Origin: Streptomyces poonensis
Lineage (GTDB): Bacteria > Actinomycetota > Actinomycetes > Streptomycetales > Streptomycetaceae
Direction: 5' to 3'
DNA: 64,000 nucleotides
Assembly (NCBI RefSeq): GCF_014650915.1
Contig: NZ_BMVW01000013.1
Location: 17,904-81,903, forward strand
The number at the start of each line of letters is the position of its first letter. Within the stretch, counting starts at the first letter, position 1. A program made the position numbers and the translations under genes. Positions 1-7,640 of the stretch are shown here, piece by piece. Below the pieces are notes generated by a model that did no database searches, was not told the DNA's origin, and saw only the letters and a list, made by a program, of their open reading frames with translations.

Positions 1-282
1 GGGCGCCGCCCGGTTCGAGCTCGGGGGAGAGGCGTACGGGGACGCGTGACGGACGGTGATGGAACGGAAGTATCCGCCCGTGATGTCGGACCCGGCCGTT
101 GGTCTTCGGGGATCATGAGGCTGCTGCACGCATTTCCGGGTCGCCACTCACCAGGCGCTGGGTTCTGTCTCTTTGGTCAGCGTCGGGTCCGGATGAGGAT
201 GCCGGCGAGGTGGAGCGCGGCCTGGTGAGGGGATGCCGCCTCGTCGGCTGGCCCGCAACCGGCATGCGCCTGCCCGGGGCCC

Positions 283-865
283 GTGTTCCGGGGGGTGACT
301 CCAGAGAGGTCTGCCGTGCTTGACGTTGGACGGTCCTCCCCGTTCCTCATGGATGCCGCTTCTCGGGGAGGCAGCTATGAACCAGCGCGAGCACCGCTCC
401 GCGGCGACGTCACCGACGACGGTTTCCGGCGCCTGCTGCGCTGGTCGCGCCGGTGGCCGCGGCACCGGTGGGTGATCGAGAACGCCCGGGGCGTGCGGCG
501 GGACCTGGCACAAAGGCTCCTGCGGCAGCGCGAGAAGATCGTCGATGCGCCGGCCAAGCCGTCCACCCGAGTGCGTCTGCTCACCCATGGCCACCCGCGC
601 AAGACCGATCCGGCCGACGCCCGAGCGATAGAGATCGCCGCCCTGCACGCAACGGGCCTGCACGTCCCACCCCACTGGGAGAGGACAACACGACATCCCT
701 GCGCCTGCTCAGCGATCGGCGCGACGAACTGGTCGGCCAGGGCCCAGGCCGTCAACCGCCTCACGTGCTCACCGCGGCGCTGGCCCCTGGCCAGGGTCAC
801 GGGAAGCTCCTGGAAGTCGTCCAGCGCGCTCCGGGCAGCCGGGGCTTCGCTCCGCTGCCCCGCCG
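283..865 (+). pseudogene. IS110-family transposase remnant (frameshifted)
   Basis: Conserved N-terminal pieces of an IS110-type DEDD transposase can be read from about 388 to 800. Examples are RWVIENARGVRRDLAQ, then TRVRLLTHGHPRKTDPADARAI, where the conserved KTDPADA block is clear. After about 675 the match moves to another frame (DNTTSLRLLSDRRDELVGQ), moves back for RAQAVNRL near 738, and shifts again for a LTALAPG-like stretch. There is no intact frame, no C-terminal serine domain and no visible element ends. The remnant runs into an IS5-type fragment near 830-865. It is certainly non-functional; the exact ends are approximate. Confidence 0.8.
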
Positions 866-1031
866 GTGGACGGCCGAGCGTACCTTCGGACGGATCAGGA
901 TGTTCCGTCGGCTCGCCCGCGACAACGAGACGCTGCCCGCCCGCTCCGCCGCCCTCATCCGGCTCCGGATGACCGACCTGATGGCCCGCCGTCTCACCGG
1001 CGAGTCCACTCCAACCCGGCGAGGCACCTAG
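866..1031 (+). pseudogene. IS5-family transposase C-terminal remnant
   Basis: One frame ending at 1031 reads as the last 55 or so residues of an IS5-type transposase. It contains AERTFGRIRMFRRLARDNETLPARS, split here as AERTFGRIRMFRRLA and RDNETLPARS, followed by MTDLMARRLTGEST. The final catalytic Glu region (normally VERTFGW) is recognisable. Everything upstream of the catalytic core is missing and is replaced by IS110 sequence. An N-terminal piece of a possibly related element lies at 6688-6873. Confidence 0.75.
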
Positions 1032-1059
1032 ACCGGGACAGCCGTCGAGTCCTGCGCCT

Positions 1060-1496
1060 GAGGTTCTGTTCGATGGTCGTATCGAGTGCGCGGTAGAACT
1101 CGAAGCTGGATCGCAGGGCTTCCGGGTCGGCGGCGAGGATGTCGACGTAGTACTGGACGGCGTAGTCGGGCAGTGCCTTCGCGGATCTCGTGGCGAACTG
1201 ATGGCCGAAGTAGAGGTGTTCCCGTCCGCTGACCAACTGTTCGTTGACGCCGGTGAGGCGGTTGAAGGCGAAGTGCCAGAGGCGGTCATTGGCCGCGTGC
1301 CGGTGTCGTACCCGTCCAGGGGTTCGTCGGACAGTCCGACACCGCGCGGATCGACCGCGACGACCTGGAAGTCCTGGGCCAGCGCGGGCATCACGAGGCG
1401 CCAGGCGTACCAGGTCTGGGGCCAGCCGGCGAGCAGCAGCAGCGCGGGTCGTTCGCCGCCGGTCACGGCGTGCAGGCGCAGCTCGACCGTGCCCAC
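1060..1496 (-). pseudogene. alpha/beta hydrolase (epoxide-hydrolase-like), deleted and frameshifted
   Basis: The first 67 codons from GTG at 1496 give an alpha/beta hydrolase start: LLLLAGWPQTWYAWR holds the HGxP-like oxyanion turn, and DPRGVGLSDEP follows. Near 1296 the match jumps to another frame and to a much later part of the fold (NDRLWHFAFNRLTGVNEQL, then FGHQFATRSA). The stretch that should carry the nucleophile elbow (GHDxG) is absent. A deletion of roughly 60 codons with a frameshift explains this. The 5' end is probably also truncated, together with the adjacent TetR gene on the other strand. Confidence 0.75.
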
Positions 1497-1988
1497 AGGC
1501 CGGTCTCGAACACCACGACGCCCGCCACGTTCTGGCAGCGCGGATACGCCGACGCCTCACTCGATGCCCTCGGTTCCGCCACCGGTCTCGGCCGCGGCTC
1601 CCTCTACGGCACCTTCGGCACCAAGGACGCCCTGTTCCGCCAGTGCCTCGACCGCTACGCGTCGGTCTACGGCGCGCAGTACGAGCAGGCACTGACGGCG
1701 CACCCCGGTGATCCGGTACGTGCGGTCCAGGAGGAGAACAGTACTCAGGTGCGTGGCCTGCTCGACCTGCAGCGCCAACGGGTACGCGCGGCACTGGCGG
1801 ACTCCTCGGCCGACACCCGAACGCTCGATGAACTCGCCACATTCGTCGTCGCCGTCAACCAGTCGCTGACTGTACTGAGTTGTGCCGGCGCTTCTGACGC
1901 CGAGCTGCGCTCCGTGGCCCGGCTCGCCTGCACAACGGTGGCGGACACCCTCGCTCGGGCGGCACCGGAGGACGTCACCCAAGGCTGA
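1470..1988 (+). pseudogene. TetR-family regulator, N-terminally truncated
   Basis: From about 1530 the translation matches a TetR DNA-binding domain (FWQRGYADASLDAL, then GLGRGSLYGTFGTKDALF). The first helix and the usual start are gone; only unrelated codons lie upstream. The C-terminal half is TetR_C-like, ending in LSCAGASDAELRSVARLA and a short tail. Part of the ligand domain between the DPVRAVQ and LLDLQRQRVR segments also seems to be missing compared with relatives of about 190 residues. The divergent hydrolase is truncated at the same junction, so one deletion may have removed the shared promoter. Some residual expression cannot be excluded. Confidence 0.6.
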
Positions 1989-2002
1989 CGGGCACCGACT
2001 CC

Positions 2003-2447
2003 TCCGGAACTCGGCCTTCTGCGGCCCAGCATGCCGGCGGCCGCACCGGGCCGACGGCATCCACTGGCCTGAATCGGCGCCTTCTCACTTTTGTGCGCGA
2101 TGCGGCCGTGCAGGTCGCGGGCGGTGAGTGCGGTGCGGGTCTTGTCCGAGTCGTCTGGTCGAGCACAAGAGCCCGACGGCGAGTTCCGGCGTCTGGCCCG
2201 CTGTGGCCGGGGATACTCGGCTCAGTGGTCCGGACGGCTCGGAGTTCTGTGCTGGGTGCGGGCCGCGGTCAGCCGTACGCAAGTACAGCGTCACCTGGCG
2301 GACGGTGCGGCGGACTCCGGACAGCCAGTGGTCGGAGCCACGCAGGCAGCAGCGACGTCCAGAGTCGAGGCTGGATCCCTTCAAGCCGTTGAGCGGTGGA
2401 GTTTCCGAGGCGGGTCCGGATGCGCCGGCCAAGCAGCAGCACACCGC
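2003..2447 (+). pseudogene. intergenic stretch with IS21 IstA-like transposase remnant
   Basis: From about 2260 to 2447 a plus-strand frame reads as the HTH and post-HTH part of an IstA transposase of IS21 type. The recognisable blocks are KYSVTWRTVRRTPDSQW, the SRLDPFKP block, then DAPAKQQHT, which corresponds to the usual DLDAPRKQRHT. The match stops where the amidase stop codon begins at 2448. I saw no IstB or element ends. Positions 2003-2238 hold nothing I recognise. Identification is from motif memory only. Confidence 0.55.
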
Positions 2448-3899
2448 TCAGGGGCCGGTGGGACTCCCCGCCCACACCGTGGGGGTTCGGCCCGACCAGG
2501 GGCTCGCCTGTTCGAGTTGTCCGGCGAGGCGGAAGAGGCGGCCTTCGAGTCCGTGACCGGCGGCGAACTGCATTCCGATCGGGAGCCCCGTCGCGGCGTC
2601 GGCCGTCACAGGAACGGACATGGCGGGCGTGCCCGCCACGTTGAACGCCATGGTGAACGGTGAGCGGTCGTTGAGGCGGTCGATCCAGCCGAGGCCGTCC
2701 AGCGCCTGTGCACCCTCGGCATAGGTGCCCAGGGGTACGGGCAGTTCCGGCAGAGTGGGGGTGAGCAGCATGTCGTGGGCGTCGAAGTACCGTGCCAGGC
2801 TTCGAGCCACCCGGTTCCGGATCGTGAGAGCGGTGACGAACTGGGCGCCGCTGACCCGCTGTCCGTAGTGGTAGCCGGCAAGGGTGAACGGCTCGAGGGT
2901 CGAGGAGTCGACGGGCCGGACGAAGGCGGCAGCCAGCTCGTCGACCTGGGCCGTCAGATTCGCCGTCATCAGACGGGCGTTGGCCAGGACGAACTCCTCC
3001 CAGTCGGCCCCGAGGTGGACCTCGGCCTCCTCCACCTGGTGGCCGAGGGATTCGAGCAGACGCACGGTGCGAGAGAGCGCGTCGGCCACGGGCGGGGTGG
3101 TGCGGCGTCCGCCCCACGCCTGGGTGAGGACACCGATCCGCAGCCGGCCCGGGGGGCGGATCACTTCCTGTGCGTACGGCCGGGACGGCTGCTGGGCGAA
3201 GTAGGGGTCGCCCGGTTCCGGGCCGCGGATCTGGTCGAGCAGTGCCGCACTGTCGCGTACCGTGCGGCTGACGCTGCCGTGCACGGCCAGGCCGTTGAAG
3301 ACCTCGTCGACGCCGGGGCCCATGGAGACCCGGCCACGGGTGGGCTTCAGCCCGAAGAGGCCGTTGTAGGCGGCGGGGATGCGCAGCGAGCCGGCGGCGT
3401 CGGTGGCGTGTGCGATCGGGACCACCCCGGCAGCGACAGCCGCGCCCGCGCCCCCGCTGGATCCGCCCGCACTCCGCTCCAGGTCCCACGGGTTGCGGGT
3501 CGCGCCGTACAGCAGTGGTTCCGTCGTGATGCTGTAGGCCATCTCCGGTGTCGCGGTCCTCCCGAACGTCACGAGGCCGGCGCGGCGGAAGCGGAGCATC
3601 AGGGAGGAGTCGGCGCCGGCGACGTGGCCGAGTGCGAGACGGCTGCCCAGCTCCATTCGCCTCCCGGCCATGGAGACCGCGATGTCCTTGATCAGGAAAG
3701 GAACCCCGGCCAGCGGTGTGCTGCCGGGGGTGGGCGCGTCGTCGGCCGGCCATGTCTCCACGATGGCGTTGATCTGCGGATTGACCGCCTGCGCGGCCTC
3801 GCGTGCGGCTGTTTCCACTTCGGCGGGGGTCACCTCGCCTTTGGCCACCAGCTCCGCGAGCCCGACCGCGTCGAAGCTCACGTACTCGGAAATTCTCAC
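2448..3899 (-). CDS. amidase-signature hydrolase
   Basis: This is a 483-residue amidase-signature enzyme that would cleave carbon-nitrogen bonds of an amide substrate in the cytoplasm; the substrate is not predictable. The triad is visible: Lys71 in FLIKD, the cis-Ser at about 147 in AGGSSGG, and the nucleophile Ser171 in DAAGSLRIPA. The motif reads AGSLR where GGSIR is usual. The GTG start at 3899 is chosen because GGGAGGGA lies 5-6 nt upstream and the family N-terminus begins there; longer open sequence upstream has no family match. A TetR gene is divergent, with a long palindrome between them, so that regulator probably controls the amidase. The 3' end abuts an IS21 remnant but the protein looks complete. 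Confidence 0.9.
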   Translation of the reverse strand: MRISEYVSFDAVGLAELVAKGEVTPAEVETAAREAAQAVNPQINAIVETWPADDAPTPGSTPLAGVPFLIKDIAVSMAGRRMELGSRLALGHVAGADSSLMLRFRRAGLVTFGRTATPEMAYSITTEPLLYGATRNPWDLERSAGGSSGGAGAAVAAGVVPIAHATDAAGSLRIPAAYNGLFGLKPTRGRVSMGPGVDEVFNGLAVHGSVSRTVRDSAALLDQIRGPEPGDPYFAQQPSRPYAQEVIRPPGRLRIGVLTQAWGGRRTTPPVADALSRTVRLLESLGHQVEEAEVHLGADWEEFVLANARLMTANLTAQVDELAAAFVRPVDSSTLEPFTLAGYHYGQRVSGAQFVTALTIRNRVARSLARYFDAHDMLLTPTLPELPVPLGTYAEGAQALDGLGWIDRLNDRSPFTMAFNVAGTPAMSVPVTADAATGLPIGMQFAAGHGLEGRLFRLAGQLEQASPWSGRTPTVWAGSPTGP

Positions 3900-3919
3900 T
3901 GTCCCTCCCACAGGCAGAA

Positions 3920-3957
3920 CGATACCGCTGGGTCTCTGATGAGACCCGACGGTATCG
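3920..3957. promoter_or_regulatory. long inverted repeat in the amidase/TetR promoter region
   Basis: Two 17-bp arms flank a TGAT loop: CGATACCGCTGGGTCTC at 3920-3936 and its near-complement at 3941-3957, with two mismatches. A further GGTACCG-like half site lies near 3971. The position between divergent amidase and TetR starts suggests a TetR operator, perhaps of two overlapping dyads (inference). Confidence 0.7.
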
Positions 3958-4025
3958 CATGGAACGGACTGGTACCGTAGCGGTGGGTGTGGGGGCCACA
4001 CCGGACCGGACGTCACGGAGAAGGC

Positions 4026-4652
4026 ATGGCATCGACCGCCAGAAGGCCGAGCAGGGTGGCGAAACTGCCGCCCCGTGAGCGCATCCTCGACGCAGCGGAA
4101 GAGCTCTTCCAGAGCGAGGGGATCCGGCGGGTGAGCGTCCAGGCGATCGCCGAGAAGGCCGAGACCACGAAAATGGCGATCTACCGACACTTCGAGACCA
4201 AGGACGCGCTGGTCGCGGAGTGGCTGCGGATCGTCGCCGCCGACTACCAGGCGGCCTTCGACCGGGCCGAGGCCGAACACCCCGGCCGGCCCAGGGAGCA
4301 GATCCTTGGCCTGGCCCGTTTCATCGCCGAGGGATTGCCGGCGATCTCCCACCGGGGCTGCCCGTTCATCAACTCCCTCGCCGAGCTGCCCGACCGCTCC
4401 CACCCCGCACGGCAAGTGATCGAGAAGCACAAGGCCCACCAGACCCGCAGACTGGTCGGCATGTGCGCCGAGGCCGGGCTGCCCGATCCCGAGCAGGCCG
4501 CGGCCGAGATCACCTTCGTACTCGAAGGCGCGCAGGTCAGCACCCAGAACGGAAGCATCGATCAGGCGGGGAACCGGCTGATGAGAACCGTCGAGGGGAT
4601 CCTGGATCGGCACCGCTCCCTCCTCGGCGCATCCCGCACGAACACCGGCTGA
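4026..4652 (+). CDS. TetR-family transcriptional regulator
   Basis: A 208-residue TetR regulator. The HTH is at about residues 17-63 (RERILDAAEELFQSEGIRRV, then TTKMAIYRHFETKDAL). The ligand-binding half has the RGCPFINSLAEL block common in a TetR subgroup and shared with the next TetR gene. ATG at 4026 is preceded by GGAGAAGGC and starts MASTARR; an upstream ATG at 3987 lacks a ribosome site. It is divergent from the amidase across the 3920-3957 palindrome, so it probably represses itself and the amidase. A hairpin at 4774-4806 may end transcription. Confidence 0.9.
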   Translation: MASTARRPSRVAKLPPRERILDAAEELFQSEGIRRVSVQAIAEKAETTKMAIYRHFETKDALVAEWLRIVAADYQAAFDRAEAEHPGRPREQILGLARFIAEGLPAISHRGCPFINSLAELPDRSHPARQVIEKHKAHQTRRLVGMCAEAGLPDPEQAAAEITFVLEGAQVSTQNGSIDQAGNRLMRTVEGILDRHRSLLGASRTNTG

Positions 4653-4773
4653 CCGCCCGCACCCGCGTCTGCCTCCCCGCACCGCCGGGAACCGGATGCG
4701 CCCCCAGGCTCACCGGAACTCCTGCCGCAAGTGCCGGATGCCCGACGCCTGACGCCTCGCTCGCTCAAGAGCA

Positions 4774-4806
4774 ACGCCTCTGCGGGCCGAAGCCCTGCAG
4801 AGGCGT
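4774..4806. terminator. hairpin downstream of TetR gene
   Basis: ACGCCTCTGCGGGC at 4774-4787 pairs with 4792-4806 around a CGAA loop, with one bulged base. There is no T-run, as is usual for actinomycete terminators. It lies 120 nt after the TetR stop. Confidence 0.55.
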
Positions 4807-4997
4807 CCTCGGTAGCGGCTTCGGCGAAGGCAGCCACCAGGTCGGTACGGAGGGCGAGTCGGAGGGGAGTCGAAGGGGAGTCGAAGGGCGAGTCTGGTCG
4901 GCCGCGGCGGAGATGACCGGCCCGGCACTGGGTCGCGAGGGGAGGTCCCGGACCGGAGAGCACACCTGGTCCACCTCGACGCGTCCACCTCGGCGTC

Positions 4998-5157
4998 ATG
5001 GTCCCGGAGGACGGCGAGAGCGCGGCCGATGTCAGGCCCGCGACCCGGGCCCTGATCGACCTCGCCGTCACGTCCGGCAGCGGCTGGGGGGGTCCGCCGC
5101 TGCCGCAGATGCCGCCGCCCTTCGGCCTGTCCGTGGTCACCGACCCGGCGGCATGAG
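4998..5157 (+). CDS. unrecognised small ORF, possibly a gene fragment
   Basis: This short frame has strong third-position GC bias and encodes about 52 residues from ATG at 4998 (MVPEDGESAADVRPATRAL at the start). The same frame stays open upstream with VHLGV before the ATG, and no ribosome site precedes it. It may be the 3' end of a lost gene. I recognise no domain. The surrounding 4653-5247 also holds the hairpin at 4774-4806 and short GGAGTCGAAG repeats near 4860-4890; otherwise nothing. Confidence 0.25.
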
Positions 5158-5247
5158 AACCTGCCGCGTGCCGTGAGGACGGGTATCCGCGAACGGGCGG
5201 ACAGCGGCGGGCAAGCGGGGGAGGGGCTGCGGCCGGAGGCCGATGGG

Positions 5248-5835
5248 TCACCCCGCGAGGGCGTGCGCGAGGAGGGTCTCCGCTGCCGCCCTTGCGTGCC
5301 GGCCGTAGTCCGCTTCGTCCAGCACCATGGCCCGGCTGGCCGCCCCGTCCGCGAGGGTGACCAGCTGTTCGGCGAGTGCGGCCGGCTCGCGGCAGCCCAG
5401 CTCCGTCACCAGTGCGGTGACCAGCTCCACCATCCGCAGTTTCTGCTCGCGGGCGTAGGAGTGGACCGTGCTGTCCGGGTCGGGGAACTCCGCCGCGGCA
5501 TCGATGAACGGGCACCCGCGCACCGGTGCCGCGTCCGGCGCGGGCTGGTCGAACAGCCCGAGGATCCGCTCCCGCGGAGGGATGTCCTCGCGGGTCAGCA
5601 CGCTCTCCAGGGTCGCCCCCGACGAGGCGAGGTGCTGGAGGTGGGCGATCACCAGGTCGCTCTTGGTCCGGAAATGCGCGTAGAGCGTCCGCTTGGACAC
5701 CGGTGCCGCCTCCGCGACCTGCTCCATGCCGGTCGCGTTGATCCCCTGGACCGCGAACAGCCGGGCGGCGGCTGCCAGGATGCGCTCCCGTCCGCCACGC
5801 CCGCGCCCCCCGGAGGCCGTAGTCGTCGCACTCAT
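5248..5835 (-). CDS. TetR-family transcriptional regulator
   Basis: A 195-residue TetR regulator with its HTH at about residues 14-60 (RERILAAAARLFAVQGINAT, then VSKRTLYAHFRTKSDL). The ligand domain contains RGCPFIDAAAEFPDP, the same Cys-containing block as the TetR at 4026-4652. ATG at 5835 is the first reasonable start and lies just downstream of one of two operator-like dyads. It is divergent from a nitroreductase gene and probably represses it in response to a small electrophilic or quinone-like ligand; the ligand is inference. Confidence 0.9.
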   Translation of the reverse strand: MSATTTASGGRGRGGRERILAAAARLFAVQGINATGMEQVAEAAPVSKRTLYAHFRTKSDLVIAHLQHLASSGATLESVLTREDIPPRERILGLFDQPAPDAAPVRGCPFIDAAAEFPDPDSTVHSYAREQKLRMVELVTALVTELGCREPAALAEQLVTLADGAASRAMVLDEADYGRHARAAAETLLAHALAG

Positions 5836-5842
5836 ACACCAA

Positions 5843-5860
5843 GTATACGCCAGCGTTTAC
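5843..5860. promoter_or_regulatory. operator dyad 1 (TetR/nitroreductase)
   Basis: GTATACG-CCAG-CGTTTAC: 7-bp arms with one mismatch around a 4-bp spacer, placed 8 bp upstream of the TetR start. It matches the second dyad at 5903-5920 in length and sequence. Confidence 0.75.
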
Positions 5861-5902
5861 CTCGGAGGGCGGAGTCTGCTAGGGTCCCGCCGTACCCGCA
5901 AG

Positions 5903-5920
5903 GTAAACGATCCCGTTTAC
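5903..5920. promoter_or_regulatory. operator dyad 2 (TetR/nitroreductase)
   Basis: GTAAACG-ATCC-CGTTTAC: perfect 7-bp arms around a 4-bp spacer, 25 bp upstream of the nitroreductase start. With dyad 1 it gives one operator per divergent promoter. Confidence 0.8.
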
Positions 5921-5945
5921 ATCATTTGCTGTCGAGGAGTGTTCC

Positions 5946-6635
5946 ATGAGCCTGCTGGTCCCCACCGAGCTGAGCGGCTGCGCGGAGAAGCTGATACGCG
6001 GCCGTCACGCGACCCGCGCGTTCCGTCCGGACGCCGTGCCCGAGGACACGATGCGGTCGATCTTCTCGCTGGCCGGCGCCGCGCCGTCCAACTCCAACGC
6101 GCAGCCGTGGCGGGTGGAGGTGGTCAGCGGCGCCGCGCGTGAGCGCCTGGCGGACGCCTTGCAGGCGGCCCACGCCGCACACCGCACCTCGGCCGACTTC
6201 CCGTATTCCGAGGACATGTACGCACAGGTGCACCAGGAGCGCCGGGCGGCGTTCGGCGCCCATCTGTACGGAGCGCTGGGCATCGGCCCCGACGATCGCG
6301 AGGCGCGGGCGGCCTACGACGCGCAGAGCCTGCGCTTCTACGGCGCGCCGCACGCCGCGTTCCTGTTCGTCACCGGGGACGGCGGGCCCCGGCTGGCCGC
6401 CGACGTCGGCGCCTACATGCAGACGCTGCTCCTGGCGATGACCGCGTACGGCGTGGCGAGCTGCCCGCAGGGGCTGCTGAGCTTCTACGCCGACACGGTC
6501 CGCGCCGAACTCGCGGTCACGGCAGGGCGACTGCTCGTGGGCATCTCCTTCGGTTACGCCGACGAGGCCGCGCCGGTGAACCACGTCACGACCGAGCGGG
6601 CTGCGCTCGAAGAGGTCACGACCTTCCACGGCTAG
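5946..6635 (+). CDS. nitroreductase-family FMN oxidoreductase
   Basis: A 229-residue flavin nitroreductase, a cytoplasmic NAD(P)H-dependent FMN enzyme that reduces nitro groups, quinones or related acceptors. The FMN phosphate-binding start is seen as RGRHATRAFRPDAVP (residues 19-33). PSNSNAQPWRVEV (about 49-61) is the second flavin contact block, and GVASCPQGLLSFY lies in the C-terminal half. GAGGAGTGTTCC gives a ribosome site before ATG at 5946. The divergent TetR gene and the two dyads indicate ligand-inducible control. Confidence 0.9.
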   Translation: MSLLVPTELSGCAEKLIRGRHATRAFRPDAVPEDTMRSIFSLAGAAPSNSNAQPWRVEVVSGAARERLADALQAAHAAHRTSADFPYSEDMYAQVHQERRAAFGAHLYGALGIGPDDREARAAYDAQSLRFYGAPHAAFLFVTGDGGPRLAADVGAYMQTLLLAMTAYGVASCPQGLLSFYADTVRAELAVTAGRLLVGISFGYADEAAPVNHVTTERAALEEVTTFHG

Positions 6636-6687
6636 GATCCGGCTTCGAGGATCGCTAGATGGTGGATCATGGTGGGGTGGTACGCCG

Positions 6688-6873
6688 ACATGAACGCACC
6701 GATCAGGAGTGGGAGTTACTCGCTCCGCTGATCCGCGGGCCGCGAACGGTCGGCCGCGGGTGGAGGACCGCCGGGTGATCACGGGTGATCACGGGTGATC
6801 AACGGTATGGTCCACAAGATCCGGACCGGGATCTCCTGGCGTGACCTGCCCGAACGGATTCGTTCGAAGACGG
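6688..6873 (+). pseudogene. IS5-family transposase N-terminal remnant
   Basis: The frame from about 6688 reads RHERTDQEWELLAPLI and then GRGWRTAG before a stop. The match resumes in another frame as VINGMVHKIRTGISWRDLPER up to about 6860. The shift coincides with three tandem copies of a 10-bp unit (6771-6800). Two extra copies insert 20 bp and break the frame. The remnant stops next to the SDR stop codon at 6877. This is the only feature in the 240-bp gap. Confidence 0.75.
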
Positions 6874-6876
6874 ACC

Positions 6877-7626
6877 CTAGTACGCGAGCTGCCCGATGCC
6901 CCCATCGACGCGCAGCACGGTCCCTGCGGTGTAGGCGGATTCGTCCGAGGCGAGATAGACCGCTGCCTTCGCCAGCTCGGTGGCGGTTCCCAGGCGATGG
7001 AGAGGCACGGTCTGCCGGAGTTCCTCGTAGAGGGCGGCCTGGCGCTCGGGGCCGAGGGGCGCGAACGCGTTGGTGATCGTCGGGCCTGGGCTCAGTCCGT
7101 TGACGCGGATGCCCCGGTCCTTCAGCTCATGGGTCAGCCCGCGCGTGTAGGAGAGCAGGCCCGCCTTGGCCGCGCCGTAGACCGTCGCGTTCTCGTGTCC
7201 GATGTACGCGGAGACCGAGCCGACGAGGATGACCGAGGACTGCTGAGAGAAGAGCGGCAGCATGTCCCTGATCAGGAAGAACGGCGACTTGAGATTGGTC
7301 GCGAGGAGCCTGTCGAACGCCTCCTCGGTCCATGCCTCGATCGGGAGGTGAGTGACGTCGGCGGCGTTGCTCATCAGGATGTCGAGCTTCGGCCATTCCT
7401 CCCGGAGCCGCGCCGCGAGCGCCGCCTGGCCGGGTACGTCGCCGGCGTCACTGGCGATGGTCAGCAGCGGGCCGTCCAATTGCCGGGCTGCCTCGTCCAG
7501 CTTTTCCTGCGAGCGGCCGGTGATGGCGACAGTCGCTCCCTCGGCGAGGAATTCGCGGGCCGTTGCCAGGCCGATGCCGCTCGTCCCCCCTGTGATCAGT
7601 GCGTGCTTTCCCGCAAGACGATCCAT
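6877..7626 (-). CDS. SDR-family oxidoreductase
   Basis: A classical short-chain dehydrogenase of 249 residues. The cofactor motif TGGTSGIG is at about residues 13-20, the structural Asn segment reads SNAADV, the catalytic Ser lies in VGSVSAY, and the YGAAK motif holds Tyr and Lys. The C-terminus LRVDGGI is typical. The substrate is unknown. It is the downstream gene of a two-gene unit: the second SDR ends 14 nt before this ATG at 7626. The pair is divergent from a TetR gene with a strong operator. Its 3' end touches an IS5 remnant without loss of the normal C-terminus. Confidence 0.9.
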   Translation of the reverse strand: MDRLAGKHALITGGTSGIGLATAREFLAEGATVAITGRSQEKLDEAARQLDGPLLTIASDAGDVPGQAALAARLREEWPKLDILMSNAADVTHLPIEAWTEEAFDRLLATNLKSPFFLIRDMLPLFSQQSSVILVGSVSAYIGHENATVYGAAKAGLLSYTRGLTHELKDRGIRVNGLSPGPTITNAFAPLGPERQAALYEELRQTVPLHRLGTATELAKAAVYLASDESAYTAGTVLRVDGGIGQLAY

Positions 7627-7640
7627 TGTTCTGTCTCTTT

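Noticed and set aside
1..282. Possible short genes at the left end
   Set aside because: Frames are short and conflicting with no recognisable product. The stretch adjoins transposase debris.
4562..5842. A long minus-strand frame covering the gap and the TetR gene at 5248
   Set aside because: It is in a different frame from the recognised TetR, is Arg/Gly-rich and has no family match.
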